The position numbers and the translations under genes were made by a program. From contig DASZJL010000218.1 of NCBI GenBank assembly GCA_035948135.1, positions 1 to 55,105 of the forward strand: a stretch of DNA of 55,105 nt. The letters run 5' to 3'. Positions 8,074 through 15,673 of the stretch are shown one piece after another. This stretch comes from CADDZP01 sp035948135. GTDB lineage: Bacteria; Actinomycetota; Acidimicrobiia; Acidimicrobiales; AC-14. The stretch's first letter is position 1. Each line of letters starts with the position of its first letter. The notes beneath the pieces are model-generated. The model was not told the origin of the DNA, did no database searches, and saw only the letters and a list, made by a program, of their open reading frames with translations.

Positions 8074-9776
8074 GGCTCGACCGCCGCCGCTACGCGGAGT
8101 TGTACGGGCCGACCGTCGGTGACCGCGTTCGCTTGGCCGATACCGATCTGTGGATCAGCCCGACCGAGGACAGGTGCGCGCCTGCTGGGCCGGGCGACGA
8201 GACGGTGTTCGGCGGCGGCAAGGTCGTGCGCGAGTCGATGGGACAGGCGCTCACGTCAACCGCCGACGTCGTGATCACCAACGTCGTCGTCCTCGACCAT
8301 TGGGGCGTGGTGAAGGCCGACGTGGGTGTGCGGGATGGGCGCATCACCGCCGTCGGCAAGGCCGGCAACCCCGACGTAATGGACGGCGTGCACCCCGACC
8401 TGGTCACCGGTCCGGGGACGGAGGTGATCGCGGGGGAGGGCCGCATTCTCACCGCCGGGACCGTCGACTGCCACGTCCATCTGATCTGTCCCCAAGTCGT
8501 CGAGCAGGCGCTGGCCGCGGGCACGACGACGATCGTGGGTGGGGGCACGGGCCCCGCGGAGGGAACCAAGGCGACGACGGTGACGCCCGGCGGCTGGAAC
8601 CTGGCGCGCATGCTCGAGGCGCTCGATCCGTATCCCGTCAACGTGGCTCTGTTGGGCAAAGGCAACACCGTCTCCGCCGAGGCGCTCGACGCCCAGGCGC
8701 GGGCGGGCGCCGCGGGGTTCAAGCTGCACGAGGACTGGGGGTCGACGCCGGCCGCGATCGACGCGTGCCTCTCGGCGGCGGACCGCCTGGGTGTCCAGGT
8801 CGCCATCCACACGGACACACTCAACGAGGCGGGGTTCGTCGGCGACACCATCGCCGCCATCGGCGGGCGTTCGATCCACGCCTATCACACCGAGGGCGCG
8901 GGCGGCGGCCACGCGCCCGACATCATCACCGTTGCGTCGCACGCCAACGTGTTGCCGTCGTCGACCAACCCGACGCGCCCGTTCACGCGCAACACGATCG
9001 ACGAACACCTCGACATGTTGATGGTGTGCCACCACCTCAACCCCAAGGTGGCCGAGGACGTGGCTTTCGCGGAGAGCCGGATCCGGCCGACGACGATCGC
9101 GGCCGAGGACTGGCTGCACGACCAGGGCGCCATCTCCATGATCGGGTCCGATTCCCAGGCCATGGGCAGGGTCGGCGAGGTGGTGATGCGGACGTGGCAG
9201 ACGGCGCACGTGATGAAGGCGCGGCGGGGCGCACTCGACGGCGAGCCCGTCGCCGGCGCCGACAACCGGCGCGCTCGCCGCTACGTCGCCAAGTACACGA
9301 TCTGCCCCGCCGTCGCCCACGGTCTCGACGGTGAGGTGGGCTCGATCGAGCCCGGCAAGCTGGCCGACCTCACCTTGTGGGACCCGGCCTGGTTCGGCGT
9401 CCGTCCCCACCTGGTGCTGAAGGGCGGGATGGTGGCCTGGGCGGCGATGGGCGACGCCAACGCGTCGATCCCGACGCCGCAGCCGGTGCGGTTGCGGCCG
9501 ATGTTCGGCGCCACGGTGGCGAGCGCCTTGTCGGTGGCGTGGGTCGCGCCGCTCGCGTTGGACGCCGGCATTGAGGACAAGGTTTACGTCGACCGGCCCC
9601 TGATACCGGTGGCCCCCGGCGTGCGGGCCCGAACCAAAGCCGACCTTCCCGAGAACACCGCGCTGCCTTCGATCGAGGTCGACCCGGCGACCTTCGTCGT
9701 GCGCATCGACGGCGAGCCGGTTGCCGCCGACCCAGTGTCCGTGCTGCCCATGGCCCAGCGGTACGCCCTGTTCTGA
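8070..9776 (+). CDS. ureC: Urease alpha (catalytic) subunit
   Basis: A 568-residue catalytic subunit of full family length. Nickel ligands and catalytic residues are present: the His pair in DCHVHLICPQ, the Lys to be carbamylated in GFKLHEDWG (about residue 218), His in VAIHTDTLNE, His in YHTEGAGGGHAPD, and the mobile-flap Cys-His pair in VCHHLNP. It ends in the usual GSIEPGKLADL region and C-terminal domain. It hydrolyses urea using two nickel ions delivered by the UreD-UreF-UreG complex encoded just downstream. Overlaps with ureB and ureF suggest coupled translation. Confidence 0.97.
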   Translation: MRLDRRRYAELYGPTVGDRVRLADTDLWISPTEDRCAPAGPGDETVFGGGKVVRESMGQALTSTADVVITNVVVLDHWGVVKADVGVRDGRITAVGKAGNPDVMDGVHPDLVTGPGTEVIAGEGRILTAGTVDCHVHLICPQVVEQALAAGTTTIVGGGTGPAEGTKATTVTPGGWNLARMLEALDPYPVNVALLGKGNTVSAEALDAQARAGAAGFKLHEDWGSTPAAIDACLSAADRLGVQVAIHTDTLNEAGFVGDTIAAIGGRSIHAYHTEGAGGGHAPDIITVASHANVLPSSTNPTRPFTRNTIDEHLDMLMVCHHLNPKVAEDVAFAESRIRPTTIAAEDWLHDQGAISMIGSDSQAMGRVGEVVMRTWQTAHVMKARRGALDGEPVAGADNRRARRYVAKYTICPAVAHGLDGEVGSIEPGKLADLTLWDPAWFGVRPHLVLKGGMVAWAAMGDANASIPTPQPVRLRPMFGATVASALSVAWVAPLALDAGIEDKVYVDRPLIPVAPGVRARTKADLPENTALPSIEVDPATFVVRIDGEPVAADPVSVLPMAQRYALF

Positions 9777-10477
9777 TGCACGCGCTGACCCTCCTCCTCG
9801 GTGACGGCCGCTTCCCCGGCGGCGGCCACGCGCATTCGGGCGGGCTCGAGGCCGCGGTCGCCAGCGGGACGGTCGCCGACCTCGACAGCCTCCGCGACTT
9901 CCTCGTGGGACGGTTGACGACGGCCGGGGCGGTCGACGCGTGGTGCGCGGCGGTGGCGTGCGCGGGAGCAGACGCGGCGTTGGTCGAGGCGGAGTACGAG
10001 GCCCGCTGCCCTTCGCCCGCCCTGCGCGCCGCCGGGCGCGCCCAAGGAAGAGGCCTCAAACGAGCCGCGGCCCGCTCGTGGCCGGTCGTGGGCGAGTGTC
10101 CCGCCGAGCAGCACGCCGTCGTGCTGGGTTTCGCCGCCCGGGCCGCCGGGCTGTCGCCGTCCGAGGCCGCCTCGCTCGCGCTGCACGCCGCCCTCATGGG
10201 CACCGCGGCCGCGGCGGTGCGTCTGCTGCCGATCGACATGGCCGACGCCGCCGCCGTCGTCGCCTCACTGGCGCCCATGGCTGACGAGATCGCGCTCCCC
10301 ACCTCTCCAAGTTCGAAAAGTGGCCCCGCGAATGGGCACGAACGGAGCGATTCCACAGACTTGGAGAGGTTTTCGGGGGAGGCGTCCCTCGGGGACGGGC
10401 CGGCGTGGTCGGCGCCGGCGCTCGAACTGCTGGCCGAGGAGCACGCCCGTTGGGAGGTGCGTCTGTTTGCTTCGTGA
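9776..10477 (+). CDS. ureF: Urease accessory protein UreF with inserted segment
   Basis: A 233-residue UreF, the GTPase-regulating partner that bridges UreD and UreG during nickel loading. The N-terminal DGRFPGGGHAHSGGLEAAV and C-terminal WSAPALELLAEEHARWEVRLFAS are family-typical. Between ADEIALP and the C-terminal segment lies a Ser/Gly-rich stretch of about 30 residues (about 175-205) that I would not expect in UreF. It is encoded by an in-frame inverted-repeat element (10301-10370) of lower GC than its surroundings. The insertion is near the C-terminal tail used for contacts, so it may be tolerated or may alter assembly. The start shares a base with the ureC stop. Confidence 0.93.
   Translation: MHALTLLLGDGRFPGGGHAHSGGLEAAVASGTVADLDSLRDFLVGRLTTAGAVDAWCAAVACAGADAALVEAEYEARCPSPALRAAGRAQGRGLKRAAARSWPVVGECPAEQHAVVLGFAARAAGLSPSEAASLALHAALMGTAAAAVRLLPIDMADAAAVVASLAPMADEIALPTSPSSKSGPANGHERSDSTDLERFSGEASLGDGPAWSAPALELLAEEHARWEVRLFAS
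10301..10370. repeat. In-frame palindromic element inside ureF
   Basis: ACCTCTCCAAGT (10301-10312) and ACTTGGAGAGGT (10359-10370) are a perfect 12-bp inverted repeat. A further GTGG (10320-10323) pairs with CCAC (10353-10356) inside it. The enclosed bases are unlike ureF family sequence and lower in GC, yet the reading frame is kept. It looks like a small palindromic insertion accepted inside a gene, comparable in kind to the palindromic elements known in some bacterial genes. It may equally be a simple local expansion. Confidence 0.6.
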
Positions 10478-11069
10478 ACGCCCACTGCGCGTCGGCATCG
10501 GAGGTCCGGTCGGGTCCGGGAAGACCGCCCTGGTCGCGGCCCTGTGTCGCACGCTCGCTTCCCGGCGCGAGGTCGCCGTCGTCACCAACGACATCTACAC
10601 GCGCGAGGACGCCGAGTTCCTCCTCGCCGCTGGAGTGCTGCCACCGACGCGCATTGCCGCGGTGGAGACTGGCTGCTGCCCGCACACCGCCATCCGTGAC
10701 GACGTGGCCGCCAACCTCGACGCCGTGGCCCGCCTGAGCGACGCCCATCCCGGGCTCGAGCTCGTCCTGATCGAGTCGGGTGGCGACAACCTCACCGCCA
10801 CCTTCAGCCCGGCACTGGCCGACATCCAGCTCTTCGTCATCGACGTGGCCGGGGGCGACAAGGTGCCGCGCAAGGGCGGACCCGGCGTCATGCGATCCGA
10901 CCTGCTGGTCGTCAACAAGACCGACCTGGCGAAACTGGTCGGCGCCGACCTGGCGGTGATGGCGCGTGACGCCGAGCTCAAGCGTGCGACACGCCCGACG
11001 GTCTTCCTCTCCCTTGTCGAGGACCCGTCGGCAACCGAAGTGGCCGCCTTCATCGAGGCGCACCTGTGA
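10467..11069 (+). CDS. ureG: Urease accessory GTPase UreG (TTG start)
   Basis: A 200-residue SIMIBI-class GTPase that carries nickel to urease. It shows P-loop GGPVGSGKTAL, the NDIYTREDAEFL segment, the metal-binding Cys-Pro-His motif in ETGCCPHTAIRDD, ESGGDNL, and the guanine-specificity motif NKTDL. TTG at 10467 is chosen as start because GGGAGG lies at 10452-10457 and the resulting N-terminus (LLRERPLRVGIGGPVG) has family length. It overlaps ureF by 11 bases. No UreE is encoded nearby, so UreG probably receives nickel directly. It may also serve the nickel-dependent guanidine hydrolase (inference). Confidence 0.94.
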   Translation: MLRERPLRVGIGGPVGSGKTALVAALCRTLASRREVAVVTNDIYTREDAEFLLAAGVLPPTRIAAVETGCCPHTAIRDDVAANLDAVARLSDAHPGLELVLIESGGDNLTATFSPALADIQLFVIDVAGGDKVPRKGGPGVMRSDLLVVNKTDLAKLVGADLAVMARDAELKRATRPTVFLSLVEDPSATEVAAFIEAHL

Positions 11070-11791
11070 ACGGACGCGTCGAAGCGACCGTGACCGGCGA
11101 ACGAGTGACGCACCTCTCGTGCTCGCCGCCGCTCGCGGCCAAGGTCCTGCCCGGGCCCACACTGCTCCTCGTCGGTTCGGCCGCGGGCCTGTTGGAAGGC
11201 GACCGGTGCGACGTCCGGTTGCGGCTGGGCCGCGGCTCTCGGATGACGGTCCGTACCGTCGCGGCCACGCTCGCCCACGCGTGCCCGACCGGCGGCTCGA
11301 CGGCGTTCGACGTCGAGATCGACCTGGGGGCGGGGGCGCGGCTGACGTGGTCGCCGGAACCGCTCGTCGCCCACGCCGGCTGCCGCCACCGCTCGACGGC
11401 CCGCGTCTCGCTCGCGGCGGGCGCGGCGGCGATGTGGTCCGAGACCCTGTCGCTCGGGCGCTCCGGAGAGGAGGCCGGTGACGTTGAAGTCAGACTCGAC
11501 GTCGAGCTCGACCGCGTCCCGCTGCTCCGCGACGGTCTGCGCGCCGGACCATCGGCGGCGGGCTGGGCGGGCCCGGCCGTGCTCGCCGGTGCACGACACC
11601 TGGGCACCGTTGCTCTGCTCGGGACGCGACTGACTACCGACGATCCCAACGTCATGGACCTCGCAGGACCCGGCGCCCTGGCCCGGGCGCTGGCGGACGA
11701 CGCTGTCGTCCTCGAGCGCCGTCTCGCACCCGTGCGCCGACTGTTTCTCGACCGACTCACATCTCCCGAGGAGTTCAGCAATGTCGCTTGA
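11066..11791 (+). CDS. ureD: Urease accessory protein UreD
   Basis: A 241-residue UreD/UreH, the scaffold that binds apo-urease and passes nickel from UreG. Typical features include LLVGSAAGLLEGDR near residue 35, the LTWSPEPLVAHAGC segment and a WSETLSLGR-type stretch in the centre. The GTG start overlaps the ureG stop, and the C-terminus overlaps the guanidine hydrolase start by 11 bases. UreD at the end of the urease set, directly joined to a second nickel enzyme, is notable for shared metal supply. Confidence 0.92.
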   Translation: MNGRVEATVTGERVTHLSCSPPLAAKVLPGPTLLLVGSAAGLLEGDRCDVRLRLGRGSRMTVRTVAATLAHACPTGGSTAFDVEIDLGAGARLTWSPEPLVAHAGCRHRSTARVSLAAGAAAMWSETLSLGRSGEEAGDVEVRLDVELDRVPLLRDGLRAGPSAAGWAGPAVLAGARHLGTVALLGTRLTTDDPNVMDLAGPGALARALADDAVVLERRLAPVRRLFLDRLTSPEEFSNVA

Positions 11792-12902
11792 CGACGCCCA
11801 CGTCCACGTCCACGACCGCCATGGGCCCGAGGCCAAGCGGGCCCTCGAGCGCGAGGCGGCGCTGCCCACGACGGCCTGGGAGGCCGAAGTGGCGCGCGGC
11901 CTGGAGCTCGGCCTGCCGGGCGCCGACTCCATCGTCGACCGCAACATCCCCACGTTCAGCCGCGGCGAGCTACCCCACTACGCGGGGATCAACACCTTCC
12001 TCAAGGCGCCGTACGTGGAGGACGTCCGCAGGTGCGGCGAATTCGACGTCGCCGTCATGGGCGCGCCCCACGACTCCGGCACGACCTACCGGCCGGGGAC
12101 GCGGTTCGGACCCCAGGGCATGCGCCGCATCTCCGCCCTGTACGGCACCTACAGCTTCGAGCTCGGTGTCGACCTCCGCGAGCAGGTGACTATCGCCGAC
12201 GTCGGCGACGTGTTCACCATCCCCGGCAACATCGAGAAGACCTTCGACCAGATCTCCAAGGCCGTGTCCCACGTCTACGCCTCGGGTGCCTTCCCGGTCG
12301 TGCTCGGCGGGGACCACTCCATCGGCTACCCGACGGTGCGCGGTGTGGCCGAGCACCTGTCGGGCAACCTCGGCATCATCCACTTCGATCGTCACGTCGA
12401 CACCCAGGAGACCGACCTCGACGAGCGCATGCACACGACGCCCTGGTACCACGCCACCGACATCCCGAACGTCCCGGCCCGGAATCTCGTGCAGCTCGGG
12501 ATCGGCGGCTGGCAGGCGCCCCGGCCAGGCGTGAAGGTCTGCCGCGAGCGCGAGACCACGATCATGACCGTCAATGACTGCGTCGACATGGGTCTCGAGG
12601 TGGCGGCCGAGCGCGCGCTGGAAGTGGCGTGGGACGGCGCAGAAGCGGTGTGGCTCTCCTTCGACGTCGACTGTCTCGACGCCGCCTTCGTGCCGGGCAC
12701 CGGCTGGCCCGAGCCCGGAGGCTTCCTGCCCCGCGAGGTCCTCAAGCTCATCCAGTTGGTGGCCGCGCCCGGGCTGGCCGGCATCGAGATCGTCGAGTGC
12801 TCTCCGCCCTACGACAACGCCGACATCACGTCGCTGATCGGTGTGCGAGTCGTCTGCGACACGTTGGGGACCCTCGTCAACAACGGACGTCTGCCTCGGT
12901 GA
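11781..12902 (+). CDS. gdmH: Nickel-dependent guanidine hydrolase (GdmH-type ureohydrolase)
   Basis: A 373-residue arginase-fold ureohydrolase. Metal-binding motifs are GGDHSIGYP (about 174-182), HFDRHVDTQ (about 201-209) and SFDVDCLD (about 293-300). The DRHVD form in place of the common DAHxD of agmatinases, the long N-terminal extension, LVQLGIGGWQ and GTGWPEPGGFLPRE all match what I recall of bacterial guanidine hydrolases such as the Synechocystis enzyme. The reaction is guanidine plus water to urea plus ammonia. The ATG follows GAGGAG (11768-11773). Its place behind a guanidine riboswitch and beside urease strongly supports the call. Agmatinase or guanidinobutyrase is the alternative. 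Dedicated HypA/HypB-like nickel chaperones are not encoded here. Confidence 0.9.
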   Translation: MSLDDAHVHVHDRHGPEAKRALEREAALPTTAWEAEVARGLELGLPGADSIVDRNIPTFSRGELPHYAGINTFLKAPYVEDVRRCGEFDVAVMGAPHDSGTTYRPGTRFGPQGMRRISALYGTYSFELGVDLREQVTIADVGDVFTIPGNIEKTFDQISKAVSHVYASGAFPVVLGGDHSIGYPTVRGVAEHLSGNLGIIHFDRHVDTQETDLDERMHTTPWYHATDIPNVPARNLVQLGIGGWQAPRPGVKVCRERETTIMTVNDCVDMGLEVAAERALEVAWDGAEAVWLSFDVDCLDAAFVPGTGWPEPGGFLPREVLKLIQLVAAPGLAGIEIVECSPPYDNADITSLIGVRVVCDTLGTLVNNGRLPR

Positions 12903-13921
12903 ACGCCCACGACCTGGTGGCCACGCCCGACACAGTCCACTGGGGCTACTTCGATCCCGACCTCTCGCCGGTGCTGACCGTCGCCGACGGTGACCTGGTC
13001 AGGATCGAGGCGGTGACGCACCAGGCCGGTGACGCGCCCGATCTCCTGATGGACCTCGGCATCAGCCGGATCTTCGACGAGGTCACCGACCGGGGGCCCG
13101 GCCCGCACATCCTCACCGGCCCCATCGCGGTCGAGGGCGCGGAGCCAGGGGACACGCTCGAGGTCGGCATCCTCGACGCCCAACCCCGCGTGCCGTGGGG
13201 GACGAACCTGGCGGCCCACTGGGGCCATCTCTACAGCTGCTTCGGCAAGGAGCGGGTCACCGTCTACCGGCTCGAGTTGGAGGCCGGCTTGGCGCGCGCC
13301 GTCTTCGCCTACGACTGGGACGCCACGCCGCTGGCCGACGCGCCCGGCACGATCGTGCCTCCCGATCCCGCGGCCCGCCAGCCCGCCCTGCCCGGCGTGG
13401 CCGTCCCCCTCCGCCCGCACTTCGGAACGATGGGAGTGGCGCCCGGCGCCTCAGGCCGACACAGCAGCATCCCGCCGGGCGACTGGGGCGGCAACATCGA
13501 CAACTGGCGCATCGGGCCGGGGGCGACGATGTACTACCCCGTCGCCGTTCCCGGAGCGTCGCTCTCGGTCGGCGACCCTCATGTATCGCAGGGCGACGGC
13601 GAGGTCAGCGGGACGGCACTGGAGGCCTCGCTCAACGGACTGCTGCGCTTGCGTGTCCGGCGCGACATGAGCTTCCGCTTCCCCGTGCTCGAAACGCCGA
13701 CGGCGTGGACTGTCCACGGCTTCGGCGACGACCTCGACGAGGCCATGACGGTGGCTGCAGAACGCCTGCTGCATTTCCTCATCGATCACCTCCATCTGAG
13801 CGCCGACGACGCCTACTCGCTCATGAGCGTGGCGTGCGACTTCACCGTCACGCAGGTCGTCGACGGCCGCCTGGGCGTGCACGGAACCGTGAGCCGTCAG
13901 CTCTTCGTGGGTGCGGCATGA
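12899..13921 (+). CDS. Acetamidase/formamidase family amidohydrolase
   Basis: A 340-residue FmdA/AmdA-family protein. Family-typical stretches include the N-terminal HWGYFDPDLSPVLTVADGD, GPIAVEGAEPGDTLEV, the GRHSSIPPGDWGGNIDN block in the centre, and DPHVSQGDGEVSGTALE. These cytosolic enzymes release ammonia from formamide, acetamide or related short amides. It starts with GTG overlapping the gdmH stop, so it belongs to the guanidine operon. It may clean up an amide by-product or widen the operon's nitrogen sources; that role is inference. Confidence 0.9.
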   Translation: MNAHDLVATPDTVHWGYFDPDLSPVLTVADGDLVRIEAVTHQAGDAPDLLMDLGISRIFDEVTDRGPGPHILTGPIAVEGAEPGDTLEVGILDAQPRVPWGTNLAAHWGHLYSCFGKERVTVYRLELEAGLARAVFAYDWDATPLADAPGTIVPPDPAARQPALPGVAVPLRPHFGTMGVAPGASGRHSSIPPGDWGGNIDNWRIGPGATMYYPVAVPGASLSVGDPHVSQGDGEVSGTALEASLNGLLRLRVRRDMSFRFPVLETPTAWTVHGFGDDLDEAMTVAAERLLHFLIDHLHLSADDAYSLMSVACDFTVTQVVDGRLGVHGTVSRQLFVGAA

Positions 13922-14331
13922 ACATCGGCTCGTTCGAAATCGAGCGGCACACCTTCGGGCCCGCCGACGGTGTACCTGTGCCGGTCGCCCCGTACGCGCA
14001 CGCCGTCCGCGTGGGACCGTTGCTCTTCCTCACCGGGCAGCTGCCGCTCGACCCCGCGACCGGCGACATCGTGGGCGCCGGGGTGGCTGCACAGACCGAC
14101 GCCGTCATCGAGAACCTTGCACGTGTGCTCGAGCTATGCGGAGCATCGCTCGCGGACGTAGTGCAGAGCCGCGCCTACCTGACGTCTATGGATCTCTACA
14201 ACGAGTTCAACGCCGCCTACGAACGGCACTTCGCCTTCGGCCTCCCCGCCCGCACCTGCATCGCGGTCGGTGGCCTGGCACGAGGCGCCCTGGTCGAGAT
14301 CGACGCCGTGGCTGCGGTGCAGATCCCGTAG
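13918..14331 (+). CDS. RidA/YjgF-family protein
   Basis: A 137-residue trimeric RidA-family protein with PYAHAVRVGPLLFLTGQLPLDPATG at the start, QTDAVIENLARVLE in the middle, and the substrate-binding Arg region LPARTCIAVGGLARGALVEIDAVA at the end. RidA proteins hydrolyse reactive enamine/imine intermediates, and relatives act in pyrimidine and amide breakdown as aminoacrylate or carbamate handlers. The ATG overlaps the amidase stop (ATGA). It is the last gene of the guanidine operon. Confidence 0.88.
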   Translation: MNIGSFEIERHTFGPADGVPVPVAPYAHAVRVGPLLFLTGQLPLDPATGDIVGAGVAAQTDAVIENLARVLELCGASLADVVQSRAYLTSMDLYNEFNAAYERHFAFGLPARTCIAVGGLARGALVEIDAVAAVQIP

Positions 14332-14340
14332 GTCGGATAG

Positions 14341-14357
14341 GGGCGGCTCAGCCGCCC
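14341..14357. terminator. Short hairpin between convergent operons
   Basis: GGGCGGC (14341-14347) and GCCGCCC (14351-14357) pair around a three-base loop in the 16-base gap where the guanidine operon meets the opposite-strand transporter operon. It overlaps the stop codon of the minus-strand gene. There is no clear T tract, so termination here is only suggested. Confidence 0.4.
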
Positions 14358-14878
14358 GCCGGGGCCTCGACCTCGCGGATGAGCTGGGCGCCCTGCTTCA
14401 CCGTCGTGTTGAGCGGTTGGATCTGCGGACCGAGCGCGTCGGCCGCCGTGTTCATGGCGTTGGCGGTGGTCTCGATCACCTGATTGGCCGGCCCGTTGAT
14501 GGCGGCCAGCGGCTGCACGGCGTTCTGGGTCTGGGCGATGCCTGAGTCGCCGGAGTCGGTGACCTTGCTCACGTTGGCCCCCTGGGAGCCGGCGACGAGG
14601 ACCGCCTGCTGCGTGGCCTGCTGGACGGCCGGGTCCGCCGGTCCGAAGGTGCCCTTGGCCGGGATCGCGGAGCCGGCGGCGGAGAGGGCGAGGGCGTAGG
14701 CCTCGGCCGCGCCGATCTGGTTGCCGGTGCGCATGGTCTCGAGCGCGAACGAGACGCCGGTCACCCGCTTGGGCTGGGGCTCGTCGGCGCGCGCGTGCCC
14801 GATCACCGCACCGGCCGCGCTGAGGCCGACGACGGCAGCGGCGAGGACGGTTCGCTTTCGGGGCATCAGGGGCGACAT
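14348..14878 (-). CDS. Small exported protein of unknown function
   Basis: A 176-residue protein with an N-terminal signal: basic start, hydrophobic core VLAAAVVGLSAAGAVIG and a likely cleavage after AHARA-type residues near position 31. The mature part is Ala/Gln/Thr-rich with no Cys and no recognised domain. The upstream bases AAAGGGA favour the ATG at 14878; an in-frame ATG at 14866 is possible. It is the last gene of the nine-gene transporter operon, three bases behind the MaoC-like gene, so an envelope role tied to uptake is likely but unproven. Confidence 0.7.
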   Translation of the reverse strand: MSPLMPRKRTVLAAAVVGLSAAGAVIGHARADEPQPKRVTGVSFALETMRTGNQIGAAEAYALALSAAGSAIPAKGTFGPADPAVQQATQQAVLVAGSQGANVSKVTDSGDSGIAQTQNAVQPLAAINGPANQVIETTANAMNTAADALGPQIQPLNTTVKQGAQLIREVEAPAGG

Positions 14879-14881
14879 GAA

Positions 14882-15673
14882 CTAAGTATCCCTTTCGGGT
14901 CGGTGGGGCGCATCGGCCATATGGCCGATGCTTTCTGTGAGACGTCCGATGGCGGCGGGCCGCCGTGTACCGGCGAGATGTACCTGCCACGTGCCGTCGC
15001 GCTCCCAGAGGGTGAGGAGGCTCCCGACCGGGACCACACCCGGGAACCACATCTCGATGCTGCCCGGGCCCCGGGCCCCGGCGACCTGCAGCACGATGAG
15101 CAGCAGGGTCACCTCCTGCACGAGCCGGTTGGCGAGGCCGAGACGCCAGGCGTGGGCTGCGTCGTCGTGGATCGGCTCGTGCACACCGGTCAGCTCGGCG
15201 AACGCGGCGACGTCGTGTTCGCTCAAGGCAAACGACAGCCGGCGCTCGGCACCCTCGACGGTCGGCACGGGTGGCGTATCGGCGACGCCCCAGGGACCCA
15301 TCGGGTGACCGGTGTGAACGACGACCTCGCTCTCGGCGAGTGGCGCATCCGCGGTCGACGCCGAGGACACGACCGCGATGTGGCTGCCGTCGACGCTTGT
15401 CGCGACCCCCGTGGCGCGAGCCTCGAGCTCGAGCGGACCGGGAGGCAGTGTCGCGGTCCACCGCACCCGCTGGTACACGATGCGGGCGTCGTCGGGGAAC
15501 GTGAAGGCCGATCCGATGCGCTGGGGCATCAGCACCACCGGCCAGGCCAGGGGCCCCAGGTCGCCCGGCGCCCGCCGCACCCAGCCGCACAGCTGCGCGA
15601 GCCAGTCGGCCGACGGCGTCGTCCTCGCCCGTGCGAATGCCGCCTCCTGACCGAAGGCGGGCGTGACCTTCAC
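14882..15673 (-). CDS. MaoC/hotdog-fold-like protein
   Basis: A 263-residue protein whose C-terminal half (FALSEHDVAAFAELTGVHEPIHDD) resembles the MaoC-like hydratase motif F-x-x-x-D-x-x-x-F-A-x-x-[ST]-G followed by an Asn/Pro-His-type segment. The N-terminal half is a possible second hotdog unit (RIVYQRVRWTATLPPGPLELEAR). MaoC proteins hydrate enoyl-CoA esters or act as thioesterase-like folds in lipid and steroid breakdown. The catalytic Asp/His pair reads HEPIHDDAAHA here, shifted from the classical form, so activity is uncertain. The GTG start overlaps the LivG stop. Confidence 0.6.
   Translation of the reverse strand: MKVTPAFGQEAAFARARTTPSADWLAQLCGWVRRAPGDLGPLAWPVVLMPQRIGSAFTFPDDARIVYQRVRWTATLPPGPLELEARATGVATSVDGSHIAVVSSASTADAPLAESEVVVHTGHPMGPWGVADTPPVPTVEGAERRLSFALSEHDVAAFAELTGVHEPIHDDAAHAWRLGLANRLVQEVTLLLIVLQVAGARGPGSIEMWFPGVVPVGSLLTLWERDGTWQVHLAGTRRPAAIGRLTESIGHMADAPHRPERDT

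Noticed and set aside
11781..12902. Calling the ureohydrolase an agmatinase
   Set aside because: The DRHVD motif, the N-terminal extension and the guanidine riboswitch context fit guanidine hydrolase better; agmatinase stays as an alternative only.
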